From Dastarcus helophoroides (Eukaryota > Arthropoda > Insecta > Coleoptera > Bothrideridae): a stretch of 64,000 bases of DNA. Positions 11,915 through 22,500 of the stretch are shown piece by piece. Position 1 is the stretch's first letter. Every line of letters starts with the position of its first letter. The DNA lies in the NCBI GenBank assembly GCA_028583605.1, contig CM053331.1:12322857-12386856 (forward strand), in the 5' to 3' direction. A program made the translations under genes and the position numbers. The notes beneath the pieces were generated by a model. It was not told where the DNA came from. It was given only the letters and a program-made list of their open reading frames with translations, and did not search any database.

Positions 11915-12326
11915 CTAGATGGAGGAAAGCATGTAACCGTCGTCTCTGTTGATGTTTTTGGGAATTTTTTGGATTTCAATGGCCTCGCGTAACTTCCTAT
12001 TATAGTAATTGGGAATATTGGAGATAATTAAAATATTATCAAAGAGAATCTTATGTCCGATCTCATATTGATGTTCCGCAATGGCTGACTGCGAAAAGTA
12101 AACCAGACCTAAGACATCTTTGGTGCTCGGATATTCGCGTCTTAAATGATCGCCCCGTTTCTCCAATGTACACTGAACCACAAGAACAAGGAACCCTGTA
12201 CACACCGTTAGAACAAAAGGATGAAATGTTATCTTTGGAAGATGGGAGGAGCTGTTGGATCTTAGAGGATGATGAAAAAATGGCTTTAATGTTGTGTTTT
12301 CTCAATGTTGTGTTACTCCGCGACAT
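11915..12326 (-). pseudogene. Penelope GIY-YIG endonuclease (broken)
   Basis: Minus-strand peptides NGVYRVPCSCGSVYIGETGRSFKTRISEHQ (about 12230-12130) show the GVY..YIG core and the catalytic Arg of the SFKTRISEH segment. A frameshift follows, then SAIAEHQYEIGHKILFDN, NYYNRKLREAIEIQKIPKN and INRDDGYMLSSI (12100-11915), which includes the REAIEI glutamate helix. In Penelope-like elements this nuclease cuts target DNA for integration. It is split by at least one frameshift. Confidence 0.85.
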
Positions 12327-12686
12327 AAGGAAGAAAGGTTTTAGAAAAAATTATGGAATTTTGTGAAGAACGAGGGGCAGGGTGAAGAAGTCGTTTAATC
12401 AGTTTCAATGTCGTGCGATTTGTAACCATTGTTGCGGAGGTTGAAACGAATTTTGTTCAACTCGTCTGAAAGATATATCGGTTGTTAAATTGCTACAGCT
12501 CGTGAAACCAATGAATTTATGACAGAACGTTTTTGGGAACGGTGATGATGGGATTCTGCATGCAAATAACGATTAGTATGGGTGGGTTTTCGATAAGCGG
12601 AATGAGAAACGCAACCGTTTGGTAAACGGGTGACCAGTACGTCAAGAAAAGGAAGAGAACCGTTGTTTTCGATTTCCATAGTGAAG

Positions 12687-13585
12687 CTAATGGAAGAATG
12701 TAACCTGTTTAGGTGTTCCAAAAATAAATTTGGTGAATCCTTGCCATGTGCCATACTTGCCTTGCCATACAATAAGTGTGTCATCTACATAACGAAGCCA
12801 AAACTTAGGTTTTAAATCCGCAGTTTCCAACGCAGTTTTCGAAAACACTGCGACTGGGGATAAGGGGGAACCCACTGGGGTGCCGGAGACTTGTTTATAG
12901 AAGCTGCCATTGAAAGAAAAATAAGTCGATGTCAGCCACATTTCTGTTAAATCAGCTAGAGAATCTGCATTCTCTTTGCCTGAAAGTAATTGATGAATTA
13001 TAGTCATGGAGTCGGAAACTGGAACATTAGTGAATAGTGAAGAGACGTCAAAACTTACCAGTATGTCGTTGGGGTCTAGGGTTAATTCGGACAACAATTC
13101 GACAAAGTGTTTAGAATTTAGGGCATGTAATAATGTGTTTCCGGTATATGACTTGAGGATATTAGATAAATATTTTGAGACATTGTAGATAGGTGAATTT
13201 ATCGTGCTGACAATGGGCCTAAAAGGATTATTGGGTTTGTGAATTTTGGGGAGCCCATAAGGACGAGGTGGTTTGGATTCTCTCGAAATAAGATGTCTCA
13301 GAGTGTCTACGGACAAATTGGAGGATTTTAGCTTGGACTTCAGTTCACATTCAATTTTGCTTGTTGGATCCCGAGGAAGAGGAATATAGGATCCGTCATT
13401 CAACAGGGCGTTAACTTTGGATACATACTCGGAATTATCCAAGATGACAGTTGCATTACCTTTATCAGCCGAGAGAATAGTAATTGAAGAATCGGTTTTT
13501 AGGGTTTTAAGGGCACATCTTTCTTCTCTAGAAATGTTGGACTTTGGTGGTTTGGCATGTTTTAGTATTTTTGTAGTTTAAAAAC
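12687..13585 (-). pseudogene. Penelope-like reverse transcriptase
   Basis: An open stretch of 251 codons (13442-12687) follows ERCALKTLKTDSSITILSAD just upstream in another frame. Motifs in order are SRESKPPRPYGLPKIHKP, NNPFRPIVSTINSPIYN, ILVSFDVSSLFTNVPV (catalytic motif A), SGTPVGSPLSPV (motif B) and KFWLRYVDDTLIVW (motif C, YVDD intact). After GKYGTWQGF the frame shifts and continues as GKDSPNLFLEHLNRLHSSI, SLPFLDVLVTRLP and KPTHTNRYLH (12740-12560). The related telomerase-like enzyme copies element RNA at free 3' ends. Only a few lesions separate this copy from an intact frame, so it is younger than the RTE relics. Confidence 0.85.
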
Positions 13586-14021
13586 GAATAGGATCTGCTG
13601 CCTCCTTGGGGAGAGTTCTGATGGAAGACTCTACTGGACTAACTATTTCCTCAGTTGAAATTTTTCTTGGGGCGACAGCAAAATTCAGTCCTTTATGGCG
13701 TCGAAATGACTCCAATGTTCAACCGACAACCTACTCGATAGTTCCAGATGGAGCCCGGGCAACTGTCGGGAGACCGAGGTCAAATTGCGTTTAATCCTTT
13801 TAATCATATCCCGAACAAGAGACAAACCAGCTTTATGAAGAATTTTGAGTGAAGAATTGGTTCTAATGTTATCTTTAACTCTGAAAGATTTCGGAATTAA
13901 ATTGTGATCCCTTCAACGCGACAGAAAAGTTAGATTGGAAATAAGTTTAGAAACTTTATGACGAAGTTTAGAGAATAGAAGAGTTCTGCGTAGAGGTTCT
14001 GAATATAATAACGAAGGCTTT

Positions 14022-14060
14022 TACGGCTCCCTACGATGGTGGGAGAAACGTCCAACACTT
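14022..14060 (+). ncRNA. Partial hammerhead-like motif at the other end of the Penelope copy
   Basis: CTCCCTACGATGGTGGGAGAAACGTC (in parts, 14027-14051) keeps stem II and the GAAACGTC half, but the CUGANGA box is missing. It points opposite to the 11571 copy, so the element has inverted terminal repeats. Confidence 0.45.
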
Positions 14061-14253
14061 TTAGTAGTTCTTTGACACGGTCCAATCCCGGAAGAAGTAT
14101 ATCCTGTACTGAATCTGGCCGTGGAAGCCTTCGTTAGGGTAAAAAATATTGTTACTCTTACTTTTTATTTCGAGAAAAACTTTAAAATCAAATAAGGAAG
14201 TCAAAGTCTCATGTTTACGTTTGACATCCATCAAATAAAACGAGATAATGTAT

Positions 14254-14565
14254 TGTTGCGCGTTATGGGTTCGAATGATTAACACTTGATGAATTGTAAT
14301 CATTTTATTTCAAAACTAAACTTTTAACACTACAATTGTAATTCATCTAACTAATTAACTCACTTATTCATTGACTTCTAGCTAACTGAGGGAAAAGCGA
14401 CCACCTTATATAGGTTCCGCTTCGGGTTCTAGAAGGAACAATCAGATAAGACGTATCGTTTGCCGAAATTTTTGGAATGTTTATCTGCCGTTTGATTCAT
14501 TATCGCGGCCGCTTCTCCTTTTCTAGAAAATTTCTAACTAAATGTTAAAATTACATTTTGTTACA
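14254..14565 (-). repeat. Ty3/gypsy LTR (3' LTR)
   Basis: On the plus strand it starts TGTTGCGCGTTATGGGTTCG and ends ATTTTGTTACA. It shares blocks in order with the solo LTR at 23654-24024: GGTTCGAAT, TTAACTCACTTATT, GACCACCTT, GTTTATCTGCC and TTATCGCGGCC. It lies directly 3' (minus sense) of the integrase fragment at 14566-14955. Confidence 0.65.
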
Positions 14566-14955
14566 CTGCTAAGACTGATCGTCCCGATCAGTTCTAATCA
14601 GTCACTTTGCCACTATATTTGCACAGCCTGTTAAGGCGTACCACTTTCATCTTGGTCCCGGGGTAGCAGTGGATTCTATATATCAAGTCATTGATCCTGT
14701 TCAGCACTTTGTACGGTCCTTCCTAAAATGGCGTAAACTTCGGCGAAACTCATTTCCTCCGCTGAGGGTTGTAGAGCCATACCAATTTGTCCTCACTGAA
14801 ACCACTATGATTGGCATTTACGTCATATCTTGTCTTCATCCGGTCCGTCGCCAAGTTGATCTTCGTCCGCACCAGGGTATGTGTCTCCAATATGGCTTCT
14901 CTCAAGCCGTCTATAAAACCCATCGTCGCCCTTGGTGATCCAAACACCAAATCAG
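14566..14955 (-). pseudogene. Ty3/gypsy polyprotein, C-terminal integrase fragment
   Basis: Minus-strand peptide FGSPRATMGFIDGLREAI, ETHTLVRTKINLATDRMK, TRYDVNANHSGF, DKLVWLYNPQRRK (14950-14750) matches the C-terminal integrase region of 412/mdg1-like gypsy elements. It then decays through a TKMKVVRLNRL-like stretch near 14650. It is the last part of pol before the 3' LTR. Everything upstream of about 14955 is missing, so this is a truncated element. Confidence 0.75.
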
Positions 14956-15323
14956 ACTATTTTTTACCTGGTATGCATTTTAGTGCAATGCTTTAGGAAT
15001 TGTTTTCTAAAATTCCCTCAATATTAATTATTTTGGCATAATTACTAGATCCCTCCTTTGAAACCTTCACCAAGAAATTTTGCAATAATTGTTTACGTGC
15101 ATGTTTGAAACTTTTAGTGATTTATTTTACATGTCTTTCTAAATCCAGTGAGCCCTCGCTCATATTTTTATTCTCTCTAACAAGAATTAACAGGTTTTTT
15201 AACTTGTGGGCTAGACTATGTAATACTATTTATTAAAGCATTTTGCCTGTTAAGCAGAACTATGAAATTTAAAACGTTAAAATATACCTTAACAGTTTTA
15301 AATGAAGTTAATAATTATTCAAA
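14956..15323. other. AT-rich DNA, nothing recognised
   Basis: No gene, RNA or repeat boundary is visible between the gypsy fragment and the tandem repeat starting at 15324. Confidence 0.4.
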
Positions 15324-16035
15324 GATTCTAAATATGCACAGACCAGTAGGTTTGAACATTTATTAGATTCGAAGTTTGGAAACCAAATCTTAATCAATTT
15401 TGTTAGATCTCGTCAGTTTGGTATATCCAACTCGAATGCTAACAAATGTTCCGACAAGTAAGTACTACAGATATAACGAAAGTCAAGAGTGTGACTCTCA
15501 AACTACCGCCACATATTGGTCCATAGAGAAAACTATGGCCATTGCCAACAATGTCGTATGCAAGTAGAATACAGGACTTCAAATTCATGCAACCCTCCAG
15601 GCGTGTGTAGTGAATCATAGGTAGCTGAACTACCCACAGTTGAAACACTCCCACCTAGCGAAGCGGTTGCTCTCTAGGAAAGTTTCCAGAAGATAAGGAT
15701 TCTAATGCACAGGCCTATAGGTTTGAACATTTATTAGATTCGAAGTTTGGAAACCAAAGACCGGTTTCGATCTTGTTAGATCTCGTCGAACGTCAAGAGT
15801 GTGACTCTCAGGCTACCGCCACCTATTGGTCCATAGAGAAACTATGGCCATCGTCAACAATGTCGTATGCAAGTAGAATGCAATCTAGACTATAAATTTA
15901 TGCAGCCCTCCAGGCGTGTATAGTGAATCATAAGTAAAGCTGAACTACCAACAGTTGAAACACTGCCACCTAGCGAAGCAGTTGCTTGCTAGGAAAAAGT
16001 TCTCAGAAGACGAGGATTCTAATGCACAGACCACA
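15324..16035. repeat. Tandem repeat, two diverged units of 374 and 317 bp
   Basis: Unit 1 (15324-15697) and unit 2 (15698-16014) both begin GATTCTAA(TA)TGCACAG and share long blocks, such as GGTTTGAACATTTATTAGAT, GAGTGTGACTCTCA, ATTGGTCCATAGAGAAA and CCCTCCAGGCGTGT. A third unit starts at 16015 and stops after about 20 bp. Unit 1 has an extra ~60 bp (about 15420-15480). The units contain no convincing open frame. This could be a small satellite block or part of a transposon with tandem terminal units. Confidence 0.8.
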
Positions 16036-16423
16036 AACCTTAATAATTCGTTAGAGCATTAACTTTTTTGTCTCTCTGAGTAACAACGCGGGACTAACAA
16101 GTTATATCATTTAACTTATTTTAAATTATATCTACCATTTAAAAATTTTGATATTTATCCTTTTAACGTTTTTTAACAGCATAAAAATATTGCGTCAATA
16201 TATTGGAACATTTGACCAACGTAACATACTTAAATCAATCAAATATTTCTGTTGCGTTGGCGTTATGTTGCCATTAAGATTACCTATCTCAAAATTTTTA
16301 AATGTTGATATAGTTTTACACCGGAAATCAAATATTATTTATTTAAACACCTTACTGTTGAAAACAGTAATTTCAATGTATTTTTATATGTAGTAAGGTT
16401 AACACATCGAATATCTTTTTCAG
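16036..16423. other. AT-rich stretch upstream of the first recognised SLC36 exon
   Basis: No exon is identified. The stretch ends in the 3' splice site ATCTTTTTCAG at 16413-16423. It is therefore intron if an upstream exon exists. Confidence 0.5.
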
Positions 16424-16503
16424 GACTCGAAAGTAGTTAATGGGGCCACTGAGATGGACACGTTCCTACCTCAAGATGGATCTAACAAAAACGGCACAGC
16501 GAA
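16424..16503 (+). CDS. SLC36 exon 1 (first recognised)
   Basis: Acceptor TTTTTCAG, donor GTAAGT. Encodes DSKVVNGATEMDTFLPQDG and onward, phase 0 in, two bases out. An in-frame ATG lies at 16454-16456. Confidence 0.8.
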
Positions 16504-19500
16504 GTAAGTCTAGTCATTTTTATCTACATATTCTCGACAATGCTGCCAATGATTGCTAAATGTGTTATATGAAAGATTATAACTAGAGCCTGGAAGTTGT
16601 GGCAATTGCAATTTTTTTGCCATAAATGCAATTTTTTGGAATGTTTGCTTTTAGAGAAATTTGTATCAGTAGTGCAATTTTTATGCAAATTTTGGGTATT
16701 TGGAAAATCCAACATTATAAATTTCCCCACTGCTTGTCATTTATGAATTAATGATAATTGATAGCTGTGAATGGGTATTGGCAATAATTCAATTAGAAAA
16801 TCAAGGCATGTTTTTAAGTGAATCTATAAAAATTGTAGAGGGTGCGTAGAATTTAGTAAACAATGTAACAGGAAATGAAAACAAAGACTTTCAGATGAAA
16901 ATAAAAAACGTTCTTGAGAAGAATTTAGGGTACCCGTTACTTTTAGAGATTTGTAAAGTACTTGAAGGAGAAGTGTCTTCTGCAGACTTGTAGTACTACC
17001 GTACTACAAGTTGGCTCCTATAACCATTGTAGAAGTAGAAAGATCCTTCTCTATTTAAAAGCACATTCTAGATAGCCGTAGGTGTACCTTCACAGAAAAA
17101 AAACTTAGAAATGTATGTTGTAATAAATTTTAATGCCGATTTAGTTTAATGTATTGTTTATATAGATTAAAAGTAATGATATCTTTAGTGCAATTATTGA
17201 GTTTTTTTTGCAATTTTTTCCATTTCATTTGGCAATTTATGGCGCAATTTTTGAATTTTTTAGTGCCACCACTTCCGGGCTCTAATTATAACCAATCTAA
17301 ATTGAATATTAGTTAATAATTTAGCTTTAATTGTCACTTTTTTTCCAAAAACTCGATATTAAACTTTTTCAACTTTACCTGAAAATGTTGAGTTTCTTAC
17401 GAAATTTCGACTTAAATCCCAAAATGAGAATGTTTTTCTCAAAATTGGCACTATCAAAACTTTTTTTTCTTCAAAATTTTGATTTTTTCCCCCAAAATTT
17501 TTAGTGGAAATTTTGAGGTGAACTCAAAGTGGAAAAAGGGTTGCTTCAATCAGTCACCCTATCTAAGCAGATCGATTTGTGTTTATACAAAAAATCATTC
17601 TTTCATATGCATATGAGTTTATATCTGATCTGCGAATAACGCGAAATTCATATTCAACAACAATATAAAAAAACAGTCAAGAGCAAATTGGTCTAGCACA
17701 TAGTTCTATACCAGTTCTATACAGTGAACAATGAATATACCAAATTAAATTGTTTTTACTTAATTACTTATGTATGAATTTAAAATTTTATCCAAGTTTT
17801 CTTGTGTTTTGATTGAAAAATAAAAGAAAATATCTATTTTCAAATACACATTTTTTTCTACAATCAATCACAATATTTTTGGAACTGGCGACCGTGTTGA
17901 TAATGACTCAGGTAAAAAGCAGTCATTCCCAATTCGCAATGAGTCGATGACTAACACGGTGTATGGGACCGCCTCGGATCTCTCTAAAGCAGCGGTTCTT
18001 AAACTTTTTTGGTGACGGAACCCTTTTCAAAATTAAATTTTTAGCGGAACCCTAAACTAAAAGCAAAACCAGTTATACATGTCTTTTTTATTAATAACTA
18101 GCTGATACGCGCGCCTTCGTCTGCATGCAAGAAGAGAAAGGATTGTTGGATCCCTTTTTGAAGACTTTGTTTTTTATTGAAAATTTCGGCTTATTTCGAA
18201 AACTTCAACATTTTAAAATATCCATTTTTTTTCACAGTGTTAACCGTTTCTTGTTCGACCCCCAAAATTTCAAAACTTTCTTGAAATTTTGACTTAATTT
18301 TGAAAATTTCGAATGTTTTCCAAATTTATCCGTTTTGAAAATTCCAACTTCTTTAAAATTCCATCTTATTTAGATAAATTTTGATAATGCTTTGACCTTT
18401 TTGATTTTTATAATTTTTGTCTTGATTAAAAAATCCCTTTTTTTAATTTTAACCTATTTGAAAATTTCTTATTCAATATTTCAAATTTTTTAAATATTTT
18501 GATTTATCTCGAAGTTTTAAATTTTTTGAAAAGTTTGACTTTCTTCAAATATCTGTCCTTATTAATGAATATGTTGTCGTTTTTTTTTTTAATTTTGACC
18601 CGAAATTTCTACCAAATCTGACTGCCTTTAAATTAGACTTTTTCAAAACATTTCTATTCTTTTTTAACTCGACTATTTAAACTTTTTAAAAATGACGTCT
18701 AACTTTGATTATTACTGAAAATATTGGCTTTCTTGAACATTTCGACTTTTTTTAACATTTCGACTTAATATTTTGAAAACTTCGAATTTTCATGTTTCCA
18801 TTTAATTTCCACTTTTTCCAAATTTCAGGACTTTAGCAATTTCGCCTTTCTTTAAGATTTTGATTTATTTTAGAAACTTTTTGAGAATTTTGACACGAAA
18901 TTTTGATATTTTCCAAAAACGGAGTTTTTTTCACAATTGTTACTTTTTTCAAAATTTTGATTTTTTTTCATAAATTTGATTATATTGAAATATTTATTTT
19001 TAAACACTTCTGCCTTTGTTTTTGAATATATCCACCTTTGGTCAAACTTTTGACAATTTCTTTAAGTTTTGACCTTATTTGAAAATCTCAACAATTTTAT
19101 GTAAAAATATCAACTTTTTCTCAAAGTTTCAACTTTTACATAGTCCAAAAAATTTACTTTTTTTTAATTTTCCCCTTATTTAAATATTAAATTTTTCTCA
19201 AAATTGCGACATTTTTAAAATTTTCGAACATTTTTCACAATTTTCACTCTTTTTTAAAATTTAAACTTTCATGTAATCAAATTTTTGACTTTTTCTCGAA
19301 ATTATAACTTCACAATTTGATTTTTTTTTTTCAAAACTTCGATTTTTTGTAAAAATGTTGATTTTTTTAAAATTTTTTGAGGAAGTAGGGATTTTTTTTA
19401 CGAAAAATTTCTAATATTTTTTAGATTGCGAACTTTTAAATTTTTAACAACTATTTAAGAAAGAGTGAAAATTTGGAATAGTTTGTGAGTTTAAAATCTA

Positions 19501-22500
19501 AAAAGTGTTTTTAAAAGAAAACTAAAAAATTCCGGCTTCGATTTAAAAATTATGATGTTTAAAGCGAATTGTGGAGAAACATTTTTCTTAAACCCTTTAA
19601 AATTTCTTCTTGAAATTTCGACATCATTTCCAAATTTTACCTTTTAACTAAAAATTTCGAGAAATAGCTTTGTAGAATACGATAACGAAGGCTTCCACGG
19701 CCACAGTCAGTACAGGATATACTTCTTCCGGGATTGGACTTTGTCAAAGAACTACTAAAAGTGTTCGACGTTTCGCCCACCATCGTAGGGGGCTTCTCTA
19801 GGAACAAAGAAAGAAACAATAAATAAAAAGGAAAATATAAGGGAATATGCAAAAATGAAAGAATGAAAAGGCCAATTTCAAAACATCAGAGCACGGTAAC
19901 TCAGTATGTCCACCATACCAGAGGCGAAATTGAAAATTGGTACAAAGAATAAGAAAGTTTAGATAGAAGAGCACGGTGCTCTGATGTTTTGAAATTGGCC
20001 TTTTCATTCTTTCATTTTTGCATTATATTTCCCTTTTTATTTATTGTTTCTTTTCTTTGTTCCTTAAGAAGCCCCCTACGATGGTGGGCGAAACGTCGAA
20101 CACTTTTAGTAGTTCTTTGACACGGTCCAATCCCGGAAGAAATATATCCTGCAGCTTTGTAGAAATATAAAGGTTTTTTTGACTTTAATCCCTGCATTTC
20201 GACTTTAGTGCCGAAATTTCAACTTTAGAAAGAAAATTTCAATTTTAAATTTCGAAAATAGTATATTTTGATTGTATAATTTTTCTTCAATATTTTATCT
20301 GACATTCATCCCAAGAAAATCCAAATTTGCACTTCTTGTTATTCTGACATTTTAAAATGAAGATTTATAATAGAAGCTTTTAATTTCGGAAATCGTAATA
20401 AAAAATATAGAAATTCGAAGAAGTTTTCTTTTCCAAAGTTTTAAAAAAATTAAAATTTCTTTGAACTTGTATCACTTTTAAGAAATTTAAGAAATAATAA
20501 ATAAAAAAAAATTTAATTTTTGTTTTTAAAGATGGACTTCATTTCGTAAGTCGGAATTAAAAAGAAAATCATTAGAAATCTCCCTTAAAATTTAAAACTG
20601 GAAAAACATCGAAATTTCTTTTAAAAAAAACCCGAAAGATTTTTAAAAATAATTTCTTTTTTTATGAAACTTACTTGCTTCTGAAATCTTACAATTTAAT
20701 ATCTTAATTTTAAAATCGAAATTTCTATCTGCTACTCAAAATTTTAGTAAAATACGAAGTTTGGAAAAAGTGTTTAATTTCAGTAAACTAAAGATTTCAT
20801 ATTTTAAGCGGAAATTTTTGGAAAAACCTTCAAAAAATATTTAACAAATTTTCGATTGTGTGCAAAAGTGTTGACTATTAATTCGGAATTTCGAGAAGAA
20901 ACTTCAAAATATCTAAAAAGAAACTGTTGTTGGTTAACGATGTCAGCTCTCAACACCTTAAGGTAACTTTAAATACAATCTTGGGTATTATTCATTACAT
21001 AAACTTCACCTATCCTTTAATGCCCATTTTTACTATCTTAGAAACTGAATTTTGAAAAATCCTCTCTTAGTGCTCACCTATGTATTACGGCGAAGAATAG
21101 TAAGAAATTTTATGTCCCTAGACCCAACTGTTTAGGCTGTGCATTGTCTGTCAGTCAGTGCTTAGAAATTTATTATATAGGTTAGTTACGATTAGGAATA
21201 AATTTACCATAGTAAGAAAAATAAATCATCACATTCATTTGAGGGTGTCTGGAACAGTTTTCAGAAGAAAACGTATCCTATTAACGACACCGTCAAGCAA
21301 AAGATGCCTCGTATACCAAATAGCTTCAGGAATTGAGTCGTAAAAACCGAACAAACAAAGAGACAAACACACTTTCGCATTTATATATTAGTTAGGATAG
21401 GTTCCTCTTTAATACATGTACTCATTTTATTATGACTGCCGGTGGAGCCCTACCTAAGGCTTTACGGAGCACCAGGGCTCCGCGGAGCACAGTTTGAGTA
21501 ACGCTGCTCTAAAGTGTTCGATTCCAACCGCAATTACTGCATTGCGCGAAATTTATTAAACCTGTGCTAACTCCGAAAATATTCATCTAAATAAATAACG
21601 TAAAAGGCAAATTTTATCCTTCGCCTGAATCAAGTTCTTTAAGCGAACAAAATTAATGCTAAATGGACTAAAAAGCATTGGAATGCAAGCACCTATTTTT
21701 CCATAAAATATTTTTTTCTCAACAACTATTGCAATATCGAAAAAAAACTCCAATTTTTTGATAATCTATCAAAATCTAAATAGATGTGCCAAATTTCAGA
21801 TATTTATCTGTCACATTTCGAAAAAATCAACAAAAAACCATGATTTCAATTTTACCTTTAACATCCTGTATCTTGAAAACGAAGCTTCTCTCGATAATAT
21901 GTTTATGTGAAACTTTTTACATATTTTCGGACAAAAAATTTGCTGTTAACATTTTTCATAATTCCGGAACGCCCTATGGTTGAAATTACAATATCATCTT
22001 AAAATAAAAGTCGAAATACCCAGATAAAAATTGAAATTTCAAAAATGAAATAAAAAGTTTAGAAGATACTCAAAATGTCTGGAGAAATATCAAAATTTTA
22101 AGGAAATTAAGATTTTTTTGAATTCGGGATACCTACTTTAATGCTGTTATTGGGTAAAAAACTCAATATTAATTTTTTTCATGATTTCAGGGTATTGCCA
22201 AAATTTTTTACTGGAAAGGGCGTCGTGTGTTAAAAACTGTTTAAAAAACACTATTCTAGAAGATCGCCTACTAAAAGAAAATAAAAAAGCAAGAAATCTT
22301 GCTTCTTGTTAATTTCTTGAAAGAAATCCTGCTTTTGCTAAAGAAACTTCTTGTCTTGCTCTTGCTCACTAATTTCTTGTCTTGTTCTTACAGCACGAAG
22401 AAGATAGAACAAGAAAAAGGAAGTCAAGAACAAGAAATTTATGAAATACTACTGGAAATTCCTACTTTTCTCGATTTTTTGACTTTTTTCTGATACTTGA

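Larger units (their letters stand above)
11526..14137 (-). mobile_element. Penelope-like element (RT + GIY-YIG), decayed
   Basis: Minus-strand order: N-terminal region (about 13870-13590, LKILHKAGLSLVRDMIKRI), reverse transcriptase (13585-12690), linker (12690-12340), GIY-YIG endonuclease (12260-11915), then a terminal repeat (about 11860-11526). At the other end (14005-14137) a part of the same terminal repeat lies in inverted orientation. Both end pieces carry the hammerhead-like phrase GAAA(C/T)GTC and the phrase CTTTGACA(C)GG..CAATCCCG. The combination of PYGLPKIHK-type reverse transcriptase, YVDD and GIY-YIG defines Penelope-like elements. Frameshifts make this copy inactive. Confidence 0.85.
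19678..20152. mobile_element. Penelope-derived hairpin: two inverted terminal repeats, 12-bp TSD
   Basis: Two copies of the family-1 Penelope terminal repeat lie in opposite orientation: left arm about 19720-19910 (minus sense), right arm about 19975-20150 (plus sense). They share GGGATTGGACTTTGTCAAAG-like ends, ACTACTAAAAGTGTTCG and CATTCTTTCATTTTTGC. The unit is flanked by the 12-bp duplication AGCTTTGTAGAA at 19666-19677 and 20153-20164, so it inserted as one unit. It has no coding capacity. The coding relative is the element at 11526-14137. Confidence 0.85.
18094..21399 (+). mobile_element. Possible nested retroposon limits within the hAT-like element
   Basis: AACTAGCTGATACGCGCGCC at about 18096 resembles a retroposon 5' start seen in many insects. 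ACTTTCGCATTTATATATTA at about 21372 resembles the 3' end of insect RTE/SINE retroposons. The same 3' end recurs inverted at about 27800. No coding region links the two ends, so treat them as a hypothesis. Confidence 0.35.
17990..21506. mobile_element. hAT-like element, 3.5 kb, with nested insertions
   Basis: Starts CAGCGGTTCTTAAACT and ends AGTTTGAGTAACGCTG, an imperfect inverted repeat. The 8-bp duplication CTCTAAAG flanks it at 17982-17989 and 21507-21514. The outermost ~100 bp at each end (CGGAACCC.. and ..GGAGCCCTACC..) look like transposon ends. The interior is mostly degenerate AT-rich repeats plus a Penelope hairpin at 19678-20152. No transposase is recognisable, so it is either non-autonomous or filled by later insertions. 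Confidence 0.72.
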
